Assembly (NCBI RefSeq): GCF_000226315.1 | Contig: NC_016026.1 | Location: forward strand, 1,674,001 to 1,738,000 | Length of the DNA: 64,000 nucleotides | Direction of reading: 5' to 3' | Source of the DNA: Micavibrio aeruginosavorus ARL-13 | Lineage (GTDB): Bacteria; Pseudomonadota; Alphaproteobacteria; Micavibrionales; Micavibrionaceae | Part shown: piece by piece, positions 28,326-37,088 of the stretch | Layout: every line of letters starts with the position of its first letter | Position numbering within the stretch: the first letter of the stretch is position 1 | Notes under the pieces: generated by a model | The model's database searches: none | The model's input: only the letters and a program-made list of their open reading frames with translations | Told to the model about the DNA's origin: nothing | Translations under genes and position numbers: made by a program

Positions 28326-28715
28326 ATGGCCGATTATACCGAAAATGGCGGGAAAAAGCCCGGGGGCGATCCACTTAAGCCACTGAATTTAAAAGAAAAA
28401 ACAAATAAACGCGCGGCCGCCGTGGCGATTTCCGCCACCGGCGAACCCGGGGATATGCCGACCATTTCTGCCGCCGGACGGGGCAAAATTGCCGAGCAAA
28501 TATTACAGCTCGCCTTCGCCAACGGCGTCCGCGTGCGTGAAGACAGCGCCCTGGCCGAAATGCTGGTGGCGCTGGAAGTCGACAGCCCCATCCCCACCGA
28601 GGCCATTATGGCCGTGGCGGAGGTGCTGTGTTATGTCTATCGCGCCAACGGGGAACCAAACCCCTTTGACGCCATTCTGCAAGACGATATGCAGGAACCG
28701 GGCCAAGACGATTAA
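28326..28715 (+). CDS. stand-alone FlhB C-terminal-domain homologue (FhlB-like)
   Basis: This 129-residue soluble protein aligns with the cleaved C-terminal cytoplasmic subdomain of FlhB. It has AVAIS...ISAAGRGKIAEQILQLAFANGVRVREDSALAEML..LEVDSPIPTEAIMAVAEVLCYVY. It has no transmembrane part and no NPTH motif. Such free FlhB-like proteins (FhlB, YlqH) occur in several flagellated bacteria and can stand in for the FlhB C-fragment. The ATG at 28326 lies nine bases after AGGA. It diverges from flgB, in a flagellar context; a regulatory or backup role in export is inferred. Confidence 0.8.
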   Translation: MADYTENGGKKPGGDPLKPLNLKEKTNKRAAAVAISATGEPGDMPTISAAGRGKIAEQILQLAFANGVRVREDSALAEMLVALEVDSPIPTEAIMAVAEVLCYVYRANGEPNPFDAILQDDMQEPGQDD

Positions 28716-28852
28716 AAGCCCACCTTTTCCATCCTTTGCACCGCAATACAGATTTTCTGTAAAGTCAAAAAATCCCCCTTGTCCATAATCCCGATTTTCT
28801 GCTTATGTGTCCCCAATCAATAAAAATACCAACGCACGACAGGGACATGGCT

Positions 28853-29857
28853 ATGGGTGACCTTACGAAATCACGCCGCAATTTTCTAAAAACCACCGCA
28901 ATCGGTCTGGGCGCTTTATTCCTGAGCAGCCTGACCCCGCATTTTGCCGAAGCCGCACGATCGAACGACATTCGTCCCGTCGCCCGCGCGCAAAGCAACA
29001 TCGTCATTGACGTGAACACCGGCCGCATGTTGAGCGGCCACAATGTTGATGGCCTGCGCTATGCCGCATCGCTCACCAAAATGATGACGGCCCTGCTGGT
29101 CTTCGACGCGTTGCGTGCTGGCGATGTGACATTGCAGGAACCCGTCACTTTTTCCACCCGTTCACAAAACGTCGAACATTGGCGTTTGAATGTTGGCGCT
29201 GGCAATACGCTGTCCGTCAATGACTGCCTGATTGCGCTGCTGACCCGTTCCAGCAACGATGTTGCCGTAGCATTGGCGGAACATATCAGCGGCAGCGAAG
29301 CGAATTTTGTTGAAGCCATGAACCGCAAGGCCCGCCGTTTGGGCATGACAAACACGCGGTTTTATGATGCGTCTGGATTGAACAACCAGTATCAGCGCAC
29401 AACCGCCCGTGATATGGCCACGCTGGGCCGGCATATTGTGCTGACCTATCCAACACGGCTGGACTTTTTTGCCCATGCGGAATTTTCGTATCACACGGAT
29501 CGCACGCTGGGTCGCCGCCCGTATAATGTGAACCGTCTGGTCCGCGATACAACCATGCCGCAATCGCAGGCGCGTCTCCAACTGGATCGCATTGGTCTGA
29601 CCCCGATGGGAATGAAAACCGGATTTATCCGTAATTCATGGCACAACCTGGTCGCGTTGGCCGGCGATGCCAATGGCAACAAAGTTCTGGCCGTTGGATT
29701 TGGCGGGCAATCACAACCCGCTTTGGCCAACACACTGGCCGGATTGATGGTTCAGGGATACAACGCCCTGCGCCAGGAACATGGCATCCCGCTCAACCGC
29801 CCCCTGCCCGCCCGGGCCCCGGCGCAGTATCGCGATCCGCGGTTGAATCTGTTCTAA
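28853..29857 (+). CDS. Tat-exported D-alanyl-D-alanine carboxypeptidase (S11)
   Basis: A penicillin-binding-protein-like serine peptidase of family S11. All three active-site motifs are present: SLTK (AASLTKMMTALLV), SSN (LTRSSNDVAVAL) and KTG (GMKTGFIRN). The N-terminus is a twin-arginine signal (KSRRNFLKTTA), then a hydrophobic stretch ending near AEA. Such Tat export of S11 enzymes is less common than Sec. The ATG at 28853 lies seven bases after AGGGA; another ATG two codons upstream is too close. It trims pentapeptide stems in the periplasm. It lies within the flagellar region, with no obvious operon partner. Confidence 0.9.
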   Translation: MGDLTKSRRNFLKTTAIGLGALFLSSLTPHFAEAARSNDIRPVARAQSNIVIDVNTGRMLSGHNVDGLRYAASLTKMMTALLVFDALRAGDVTLQEPVTFSTRSQNVEHWRLNVGAGNTLSVNDCLIALLTRSSNDVAVALAEHISGSEANFVEAMNRKARRLGMTNTRFYDASGLNNQYQRTTARDMATLGRHIVLTYPTRLDFFAHAEFSYHTDRTLGRRPYNVNRLVRDTTMPQSQARLQLDRIGLTPMGMKTGFIRNSWHNLVALAGDANGNKVLAVGFGGQSQPALANTLAGLMVQGYNALRQEHGIPLNRPLPARAPAQYRDPRLNLF

Positions 29858-29951
29858 AACCACATCATCCGCTTAAAATCTGTGCATCCCCGGGCATCCG
29901 GGGGTGCGCGGAATTGACTCACGCCCCCCATACGGCCATGCTGGACCCGCT

Positions 29952-30257
29952 ATGGAATTGTTATCTTTGACAGATTTTGCCCGTTTTGCCGCCGCCCTGA
30001 TCTTCGTTCTGGCGTTGATGGGGGGATTGAGCCTGATTATGCGCCGGATCAATGCCGGGCGCCTGCCCGTCACCGGGACCAACCGGCAAATGCGTGTGGT
30101 TGAAGTTTTGCCGCTGGATGCGCGCCGCCGCGCCATCTTGCTCCAGCGTGGACGCGGCAGCGATGCGCGCCAGCATCTGGTCATTCTCGGCCCCAACGGG
30201 GAAACAATCGTTGAAACAGGAATAGTGGTAAGCGATGACACAGCCAAAAACGGATAA
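29952..30257 (+). CDS. fliO: flagellar export assembly protein FliO
   Basis: FliO assists assembly of the FliP ring. The ATG at 29952 gives 101 residues: one N-terminal membrane helix (FARFAAALIFVLALMGGLSLIM), then the cytoplasmic domain with MRVVEVLPLDARRRAILLQRG and HLVILGPNGETIVETGI, which are typical FliO strands. It overlaps the fliP start by 23 bases, so the two are coupled. Confidence 0.88.
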   Translation: MELLSLTDFARFAAALIFVLALMGGLSLIMRRINAGRLPVTGTNRQMRVVEVLPLDARRRAILLQRGRGSDARQHLVILGPNGETIVETGIVVSDDTAKNG

Positions 30258-31113
30258 TGCCCCCCGCCGCATTGTGAAGAACAAAGTCGCCCTGTGGGGA
30301 TTGGCGTTGTCCGCCATATCCATGGTCATCCTGATGATCCTGATCAACACGCCCGCCTTTGCACAAAGCGTGACACTGGACATGGGTGCCGGCGCACAGG
30401 ACGGCACGGTCAGTGGCCGCGTTGTTCAGTTGGTTGCGTTACTGACCATTCTGTCGCTGGCGCCATCTATCCTGATCATGATGACGTCGTTCACGCGGAT
30501 TATTGTGGTGCTGTCCTTCCTGCGGACCGCCATCGGGATTCAGCAGACGCCGCCAAACACGGTGATGATTTCACTGGCCATCTTCCTGACCTTCTTCATC
30601 ATGGCTCCGACGTTCCAGACCGCGTATCAGGCGGGCGTCGTCCCGTTGATCGAAGAACAGATTGACGAAGTCGAAGCCTTCAAACGCACCGTTGAACCGT
30701 TCCGCGAATTCATGGTCAAGCATGTGCGGGAAACCGACCTGGCCCTGTTCGCGCAAATGAACCAGTCCGAACCCTTCCCCAGCCCGGAAGCCGTACCGCT
30801 GCAGGTATTGATTCCGGCCTTTATGATTTCGGAATTGCGCCGGGCTTTTGAAATCGGGTTTATGCTGTTCCTGCCCTTCGTGATTATCGACATGGTCACG
30901 GCGTCCATCCTGATGTCCATGGGTATGATGATGCTGCCGCCTGTGATGATCTCACTGCCGTTCAAAATCGTATTCTTTGTTCTGGTGGATGGCTGGCACC
31001 TGCTGGCCGGAACATTGGTGCAAAGTTTCGATGTCGGCGCCGTTCCGATCAATATGCCCGCCCCGGCGTTGATCCCTGATGTTCCGGCAGAAGCGATCGG
31101 AACCGTACCTTAA
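30235..31113 (+). CDS. fliP: flagellar export gate protein FliP
   Basis: The core pore subunit of the flagellar export gate. The 292-residue protein has an N-terminal helix likely used as a signal peptide, then LLTILSLAPSILIMMTSFTRIIVVLSFLRTAIG. It continues with the periplasmic loop (EPFREFMVKHVRETDLALF) and the closing block FLPFVIIDMVTASILMSMGMMMLPPVMISLPFKI..FVLVDGW. These are diagnostic FliP motifs. It is coupled to fliO; the next gene is convergent. Confidence 0.97.
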   Translation: MTQPKTDNAPRRIVKNKVALWGLALSAISMVILMILINTPAFAQSVTLDMGAGAQDGTVSGRVVQLVALLTILSLAPSILIMMTSFTRIIVVLSFLRTAIGIQQTPPNTVMISLAIFLTFFIMAPTFQTAYQAGVVPLIEEQIDEVEAFKRTVEPFREFMVKHVRETDLALFAQMNQSEPFPSPEAVPLQVLIPAFMISELRRAFEIGFMLFLPFVIIDMVTASILMSMGMMMLPPVMISLPFKIVFFVLVDGWHLLAGTLVQSFDVGAVPINMPAPALIPDVPAEAIGTVP

Positions 31114-31604
31114 GCTTTCAGCAGATCATCAAGGTCAAGCGCCTCACTTTTCATCGCCAGTTCACCTTCGGGCGTGAACGGCCAGTGATCGCGCGGTTTA
31201 TCCCAATATAACTCAACCCCGTTTTGATCCGGGTCCCGCAGATATAGGGCCTCGCTGACACCGTGATCGGCGGCACCATCCAGCGGAATGCCCGCAGCCA
31301 TGACACGCCGCAACGCGTCAGCCAGCAAACTCCGCGTCGGATACAGGATCGCCGTATGATACAGCCCCGTCGTACCCGGTGCAGGCGGCGCCCCATTCAG
31401 GCTTTCCCATGTGTTCAGTGCAATATGATGGTGGTAATCACCCGACGCCAGAAAGACCGCCCCGCGCCCATAACGCTGGGTGATCCTGAACCCTAAAACG
31501 CCGTGGTAGAAGGCCAGCGCCCGGTCGATATTGGCCACTTTTAAATGGACATGCCCGATCCGCACGCCATCGGCCACTGGAGAAAAATCATTCATGAAAG
31601 CCAT
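31110..31604 (-). CDS. glyoxalase/dioxygenase-superfamily (VOC) protein
   Basis: A 164-residue member of the vicinal oxygen chelate fold. The opening IGHVHLKVANIDRALAFYHGVLGFRI contains the first metal His, and GDYHHHIALNTW and LYLRDPDQNGVELYWDKP follow, resembling catechol-2,3-dioxygenase-like proteins. The real substrate is unknown. The start could be the ATG at 31604 or 31595. Its stop overlaps the convergent fliP stop region by four bases; it is not part of the flagellar operon. Confidence 0.83.
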   Translation of the reverse strand: MAFMNDFSPVADGVRIGHVHLKVANIDRALAFYHGVLGFRITQRYGRGAVFLASGDYHHHIALNTWESLNGAPPAPGTTGLYHTAILYPTRSLLADALRRVMAAGIPLDGAADHGVSEALYLRDPDQNGVELYWDKPRDHWPFTPEGELAMKSEALDLDDLLKA

Positions 31605-31670
31605 CCGGACACAACGTTACAGCCATCATGGTATGTAGATGGCGTTACCTTGCAATCAACCCCGTTAATG

Positions 31671-34664
31671 TCAGTTAGAAGGCTGGTCCGATGCGCGGTA
31701 GGTGTCCAGAAAATCCTTGAACAAATCAACTTCGGACACCAGGGCCGCGATACTTTCGCGGTCCGAAGCCAATGTGGACGTGCGGGACCGCGTCACAACA
31801 TCAAACAATTTTGACCGCGATGTTTTCATCATCTGATCGCCGAAGCGTTCACGCATATTGGCCAAAGCCACACGGTCGCCCGCCAGATTAAGCGCCACAG
31901 CACGGTTCAGGATAATATCGGCCTGTGCCTGCGTCAGCGGACGTTCCGCCACAATCGCCTGATCCACAATCAAATCCTGCAATGCAATCGCCGCATCCTG
32001 CCAGCGCCCGGAATTCCACGCAATATCAGCGCGCAGGCGATTGATGTCGGGGGACGGCGGATAGGTATTCAAAATCGCCAGAGATTCGTCCACGCGCTTG
32101 AGTTCAGACAAAGCCCGCGCCCGCAACATGGCCGCTTCGCGCAATTTTTGGTTCACGCTATCGTCCTTGGGCAATCCGGCATAGGTCGTCGTGGCCTTGT
32201 CCAGAACACGCAAGACCGGATTCGGATTATCGCTGAGCAGGTAAATGGCGGCCAAACGCAATGACGTATCCGCCGCTTCGCGACCTTGCAGGCGATAATC
32301 GACCTGATACTGCAACAAGGTCGCGGCACGGCCCAGCAGGTCGGCGTCGACCAGACGTTCGGCCAGACGGCGGATCAAACGGTTGCCATCATCCCCATCG
32401 GGCGTCAGTTCGCGAAATTCCTCGTAGACTGTAATCGCATCAACCGGACTCATCTTGTCCAGCGCGTCGCTGAGGAACAGATTTTTGAATGAATCCGTCA
32501 TCATATACGCGATGTCGTTGGAAATGTCGGTCCCCGGGCTCATCGCCACGGCATCGCGCAGGATGCTGAACCCCTTCATATAACGGGCCTGATCCAGATA
32601 GAGTTTTCCCAGACGGGAATTGATCTGGGCCTCCAGCTCGTCACCGCGCCACATATAGCGCAAGCCTTCCAGGCGATCGACCGCCTCCTCCAGCTTGATC
32701 GTCCCCTGATCCAGTTGCAACATGGTCAGCGCCAACCCGGCCTTGGCCCGGTACAGATCATCTTTTCCCGTCAGCAACGGTTTCCAGTATTCTTCGGCTT
32801 TTGTATATTCCTTGTTCTGGCGGTGCGCCTCGCCGCGCAGATAATCCATCGTGGCGACCGTCCATGGCTGCAGATGTTTCTGTTCTTTCTGCAACATGCC
32901 CAGCATGGATTCCGCCGCCTTCACCTCACCCGACCGCAGGGCGATTTCGGCCAGACGCAACAGCATCCGCTCCTGTAACCGACGCGGATATTCGGACACA
33001 ATCGTCATATCGGCCGGCAATAATTTCTTCGCCTGTTGCCAGTCTTCCAAACCGGCGGCGGCATAAGCGCGCCAGTAATCCAGTTCTGGGTAATCTTTTA
33101 ACGCCGGAGTGTTCAGGTCACGGAAACCATCTTCGAACATGCTGGCCATGCTAAGCGCGACACCGCGCAGGGCCAAAAATTCAGGGCTTTCTTTGATATC
33201 CGGCATTTCGTTTTCAGCAAAACGCAACAGACCAACGGCCTCCTGCCCACGGTCATTGGCCATGTTCATTTTCGCCATCATCAACAAATCCTGCACCCGG
33301 CCAGATTTGTCTTTCTCCGCCATACCGGCCAGCAGGATGTGCTGGTTATCATGCAGGGCGTTCAGCCCCCCCATCATCCAGCGGTTGAAATCGAACATAC
33401 GCGGCGTTTTTGTGGGGTCCGTTGCCGCCGGATTTTCGGTTTCACCGGTCGTTTTCTGTTCGATAATCCGCTGCGTTACATCGCGCATCCGCGACAGCGC
33501 CAATCCACCCGGGCGCGTTACCGCGATGCCGCCAGCGCGCTTTTCAAACTTCACATCATCGGCCTTGGGCACAATCGCCAGACCGATAGAGGAATTCAAT
33601 TGTTCGAAATCGACGAAATTCCGTTCCGTGCCCGCAAACTGATCCGCGGCATCGACCGTGGCGACCAAAATCGTGTCGCCAACATCGGGGTCAACAATGC
33701 TAATATTTTTCGTGACCAACGGCATCGACCATACCATCGCCCCACCACGAATATCATCGCCCGTTTTAAATTCGCGCGTTGGCGATGTCGGCTCGACCGC
33801 TTTATCCTTCGGCGATACAATCACGCGCCAGATCAAGCCGCCGCCCTCACCCTCAATCGTCGCCGCCCCTGGCATACGTGTGCGATAAGCCACGGCACCT
33901 TCGGATGTTGCTACTTTTTCAAACGGTGTAAAATCTTCTTTCTTCGGCCCATTGATCTGGGGCAACACCGACAGAGATGGGCGGTCAATCACCAGCCATA
34001 AATATCCGTTACGTTCAAACGCGGCCAAGCCCATTTCCTCGGTCGAGGACACGGTAATGACGTGCGGGTCCGCGATGCGGGCCGCCTCCTGCTCCAGAAC
34101 GCTTGGCCCCTGCTCCACCGGAGCGACGGGTGCAGCCACAGCAACAGGGGCAGGTTCAGTCACAGGTGATGGCGGAACAACGTCCGCCGCCGGTTTTTCA
34201 GCTGCCGGCTTTGCCGCTGGCGTTGGGGCCTTTGCGGCCTGTACGGGTTTCTCTTCCGCTGGTTTGGGCGGCACCGGAGCCTCGGCGGCCTTCGCCCCGC
34301 TGGCGGAATTGTAAACATCAACCACCACGCGATCACCGATCAGAAAGTGGCGATATTTGCTGTCCGCCGGAATGCGAATGCGGATTTTTAAATTTTCATC
34401 ATCGGCGGATAGTTTTTCAACCGATGACACGTTGGGCAATTTTTCAACCGCCGTTAAATCCGGTACCGCATTTTTGCGGAAGGTCAGGTCAAGAACACCC
34501 GGTTCCGTTTGTTTCAAATCATATGGAGCGGACGTTCCCCAATCGAACACCACGCGCGCATAATCGTCATGTGTTCCGGTGCGAATGGACACACGGTCCT
34601 GGGCCCATGCCATGGGCATGAGCGCCGTCAAACAAACGCCGGTGAGCAGAAACAGACGCACCAT
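31671..34664 (-). CDS. 997-residue exported helical-repeat protein of the motor operon
   Basis: A signal peptide (LFLLTGVCLTALMPMAWA) is followed by a beta-rich domain at about 20-125 (RVSIRTGTHDDYARVVFDW). Next comes a Pro/Ala/Lys-rich linker (about 130-205), then a second beta-rich region. From about residue 420 to the end lie many 35-40-residue helical repeats of the tetratricopeptide type (for example AYAAAGLEDWQQAKKLL, RGEAHRQNKEYTKAEEYW). It is the last gene of fliL-fliM-DUF6468-MotE-like-MotB-like-MotB-like. A periplasmic scaffold for the stator or motor is a reasonable inference; no family name can be given with certainty. Confidence 0.72.
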   Translation of the reverse strand: MVRLFLLTGVCLTALMPMAWAQDRVSIRTGTHDDYARVVFDWGTSAPYDLKQTEPGVLDLTFRKNAVPDLTAVEKLPNVSSVEKLSADDENLKIRIRIPADSKYRHFLIGDRVVVDVYNSASGAKAAEAPVPPKPAEEKPVQAAKAPTPAAKPAAEKPAADVVPPSPVTEPAPVAVAAPVAPVEQGPSVLEQEAARIADPHVITVSSTEEMGLAAFERNGYLWLVIDRPSLSVLPQINGPKKEDFTPFEKVATSEGAVAYRTRMPGAATIEGEGGGLIWRVIVSPKDKAVEPTSPTREFKTGDDIRGGAMVWSMPLVTKNISIVDPDVGDTILVATVDAADQFAGTERNFVDFEQLNSSIGLAIVPKADDVKFEKRAGGIAVTRPGGLALSRMRDVTQRIIEQKTTGETENPAATDPTKTPRMFDFNRWMMGGLNALHDNQHILLAGMAEKDKSGRVQDLLMMAKMNMANDRGQEAVGLLRFAENEMPDIKESPEFLALRGVALSMASMFEDGFRDLNTPALKDYPELDYWRAYAAAGLEDWQQAKKLLPADMTIVSEYPRRLQERMLLRLAEIALRSGEVKAAESMLGMLQKEQKHLQPWTVATMDYLRGEAHRQNKEYTKAEEYWKPLLTGKDDLYRAKAGLALTMLQLDQGTIKLEEAVDRLEGLRYMWRGDELEAQINSRLGKLYLDQARYMKGFSILRDAVAMSPGTDISNDIAYMMTDSFKNLFLSDALDKMSPVDAITVYEEFRELTPDGDDGNRLIRRLAERLVDADLLGRAATLLQYQVDYRLQGREAADTSLRLAAIYLLSDNPNPVLRVLDKATTTYAGLPKDDSVNQKLREAAMLRARALSELKRVDESLAILNTYPPSPDINRLRADIAWNSGRWQDAAIALQDLIVDQAIVAERPLTQAQADIILNRAVALNLAGDRVALANMRERFGDQMMKTSRSKLFDVVTRSRTSTLASDRESIAALVSEVDLFKDFLDTYRASDQPSN

Positions 34665-34702
34665 TCAATAATCCGGATTATTCCCCAAAGGACACAGTAA
34701 AT

Positions 34703-35533
34703 TTATGGAAAGGCAGAGTCGGGATACACGCGCTCCGCCCGCCAATCGTAGTTCATTATAACAATATCCACGCGTCTGGACAGGTCCAGTCTGCGGTCTT
34801 CGGGCAAAGACGTGCCAATATCGTCATACCGGCCCCGCCCTGCGCCCTGAATGGTTACGGGATAGGTGTAACCGACATTGTCCAATATCGCCGCAACGGC
34901 CGCCGCCCGCGCCATCGACACATCCCAATTTGTCGTAAAACCGAAATTCTTCGCCACATCCACAGCACTCGGGTCAGCATGCCCGACCAGCGTGATTTTA
35001 TTTTTAATCCGCGCCAGAGTGGCCGCAAGGCTGTACAACGCCTTTCCGCCCTCGTCCTTCACGCTGGCCTGTCCCGGTTCGAACAACAAATCTTCCGACA
35101 GGGATATGATCAACGAATCATAACGCGGGATCAGAACAACGCGGCCGGCCAAATCGGCATGACGGTCAATCACCGATTGGATCAAGGCCTGCAGGTAGCG
35201 GATATCCAGCGCCTGATCAAAATTGATTTTGGCGATATTGATTGTTTCTTCCGGCCCGGCGTTCATTTGCGCGCCATAAAAACGGTTGAATTCCTGTTGC
35301 AGGGCGGATGTAATTTCAGAGAATGATTTTTTCTCCGGTTCCGACATGGCGAACAGCAAGACGAAGAAAGTCAACATCAACGCCATCACATCCGTGAAGG
35401 TCGTCAACCACAAAAACGGATTACCATCGGCCGCCGCATCACCCATACGGCGATTATTCCGCCGCGGCATTTTTTTGGGCGCACCCGCAACATCAAAGGC
35501 ATGCTTGGCCGTGCGTTTAGGGGGCGTTGCCAT
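34703..35533 (-). CDS. MotB/OmpA-family stator-like protein with the conserved Asp
   Basis: A MotB-like protein with a basic N-terminus, one membrane helix bearing the ion-binding Asp (TFTDVMALMLTFFVLLFAMS) and a C-terminal OmpA-type peptidoglycan-binding domain. That domain has LLFEPGQASV, LVGHADPSAV, SMARAAAVAAIL and LSRRVDIVI. Stators need a MotA partner, which is not in this window. ATG at 35533 (276 residues) follows GGAGG; earlier in-frame ATGs overlap the ribosome site. The gene begins inside the end of the Asp-lacking paralogue upstream, so their translation is coupled. Confidence 0.87.
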   Translation of the reverse strand: MATPPKRTAKHAFDVAGAPKKMPRRNNRRMGDAAADGNPFLWLTTFTDVMALMLTFFVLLFAMSEPEKKSFSEITSALQQEFNRFYGAQMNAGPEETINIAKINFDQALDIRYLQALIQSVIDRHADLAGRVVLIPRYDSLIISLSEDLLFEPGQASVKDEGGKALYSLAATLARIKNKITLVGHADPSAVDVAKNFGFTTNWDVSMARAAAVAAILDNVGYTYPVTIQGAGRGRYDDIGTSLPEDRRLDLSRRVDIVIMNYDWRAERVYPDSAFP

Positions 35534-36290
35534 CATCGCCTCCACGGTCTACGGGGGCTGGTTCATTATTCCCGGGAACGATGATTTTCGATGCATCCAT
35601 TTTTTCGTAGCGCAGGAAAAATAAATCAACCATCGCCGCATCACCCTGTTGCACCGATGCCGTAATTTGCTTGGCGGGCAAGCCTGCTTTCTCAATCGTT
35701 TCCGCCATGGCATCGACGGCACGGATTGTCTCTTGCAAAGCCTGTGGCGCCAGCCGCTGCATCCGCGCCGGATTTTCGACAACGTTATAAGTAATTTCCA
35801 TGCGGAAGGGTTGGCCCCGGTCTTCGGACCGCAACATCACAACCAAGGTCGGCAGGAAATAATTCTGAAAGGCGGACTCCTTGTTCGTTCCCGCCGGGGC
35901 CACGCGCTGGCCAATCGCGGTCACGGCCCGCTCGAACGCATCACGCGGAACGCGCACGTGCATCATGCCGCGTTCCTTGTTCATCACCACTTCATAAGAC
36001 GGAATTTGCGCCTGGAACAGGCCACTCACGCGGTCCAGCGTATCGCCGTCATAAATGGACGTTTCAATGGATTTCGTGACCGACGGGCGCATATCACCGC
36101 GCTGGATAATTTTGGACGCAAACGTGAATTCCAGGCTTTCCATCACGTTGCGGGCCTTTAATTCCTCAAACGTGGAAATGGAATTCAGAACGATAAAAAA
36201 CGCCAGCAACATAATGAACAGCGACAGCCCCAGAAGCTGGGATGCCAGCCCCTGCCCCTGTGGTTCAATATTCTTGCGTCTGCGTTTCAT
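35517..36290 (-). CDS. degenerate MotB-like protein lacking the ion-binding Asp
   Basis: The 257-residue protein has the MotB layout: basic N-terminus (MKRRRKN), one membrane helix (LLGLSLFIMLLAFFIVLN) and a C-terminal domain that looks like a worn OmpA fold (MHVRVPRDAFERAV, LQETIRAVDAMAETIEKAGLP, SVQQGDAAMVDLFF). Aligning the helix on its AFF with the next gene's TFF puts Ser23 where MotB has the essential Asp. It therefore cannot carry ions in the usual way. It overlaps the downstream MotB-like gene and lies 12 bases after the MotE-like gene. Confidence 0.72.
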   Translation of the reverse strand: MKRRRKNIEPQGQGLASQLLGLSLFIMLLAFFIVLNSISTFEELKARNVMESLEFTFASKIIQRGDMRPSVTKSIETSIYDGDTLDRVSGLFQAQIPSYEVVMNKERGMMHVRVPRDAFERAVTAIGQRVAPAGTNKESAFQNYFLPTLVVMLRSEDRGQPFRMEITYNVVENPARMQRLAPQALQETIRAVDAMAETIEKAGLPAKQITASVQQGDAAMVDLFFLRYEKMDASKIIVPGNNEPAPVDRGGDDGNAP

Positions 36291-36302
36291 GGATTCTGCC
36301 GA

Positions 36303-37052
36303 TCAGTTTTGCGGCAACATGGGCATTTTTTTCTGTTCCGCCATCAAAATGGTCACCGTGCGGGCGCGTTCGGCATCCATTTCGGCCAGAATGGGGGCGG
36401 ATTTCCGTTCCGACATACGCGTCATCACCGCGATCAAAACATCCAGATCCAGCGTATTGAAAATGCGCGCGGCGTCCTTTGCCTTCATGCCTTCGTAAAT
36501 TTTAACCAGGCTGGCAATCCGGGCCTCTTCTTCTTCAGACCGCTTTTGCATCAACCCTTCAATCTCGGTCCGCACCGTATTCAGCTCACGCAGTTTTTGA
36601 TCCAGCTCTCGCTCCGCGGCGCTCAGCAACGCTTCGCGCACGGCCATTTCCTTTTCCTTGGCGTCCAGCTGGTCACGGCGTTTGGCCAGATCCTGATAAA
36701 TTTCGGCTTTTACCGATGAATAATCGATATCGGTATCCCCCGCATCTTTCCATTCAACGGATTCAGCATCATCAAATTCGGGTTTCGGCTTGATCTCCTC
36801 ACCCGGCGCATCCAGATCCAGACGGCCCGGAATTTCATCTTCGGCCACAGCCGCCTCACCCTCTTTTGCGGCAGCTTCGGTTGGGGATATGGCCGGGGGT
36901 GCGGCATGTTCGTCCGCGTCCACCTCTTCCTGCGCCATGGCGGAGCCCATATGACCCAGACCATAGGCAAAATCACCCACGCGCACGGCAAACGCCATGC
37001 TGGCCACAAGGACCAGCATAGGCATCATCCGGATTTTACTGCGCAGGTTCAT
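36303..37052 (-). CDS. MotE-like flagellar motor chaperone (MgtE N-domain fold)
   Basis: The 249-residue exported protein has an N-terminal signal or anchor helix and an acidic Glu/Ala/Pro-rich segment (about 40-100). A coiled coil follows (KEMAVREALLSAAERELDQKLRELNTVRTEIEGLM). The C-terminal block KIYEGMKAKDAARIFNTLDLDVLIAVMTRMSERKSAPILAEM is typical of the MgtE N-terminal fold in MotE proteins. In rhizobia MotE stabilises MotC, a periplasmic stator-associated protein. Here it lies between DUF6468 and the MotB-like pair. Confidence 0.82.
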   Translation of the reverse strand: MNLRSKIRMMPMLVLVASMAFAVRVGDFAYGLGHMGSAMAQEEVDADEHAAPPAISPTEAAAKEGEAAVAEDEIPGRLDLDAPGEEIKPKPEFDDAESVEWKDAGDTDIDYSSVKAEIYQDLAKRRDQLDAKEKEMAVREALLSAAERELDQKLRELNTVRTEIEGLMQKRSEEEEARIASLVKIYEGMKAKDAARIFNTLDLDVLIAVMTRMSERKSAPILAEMDAERARTVTILMAEQKKMPMLPQN

Positions 37053-37088
37053 AAAGACTTACCCCAAAGAAATCAGATGGCCCACCGA

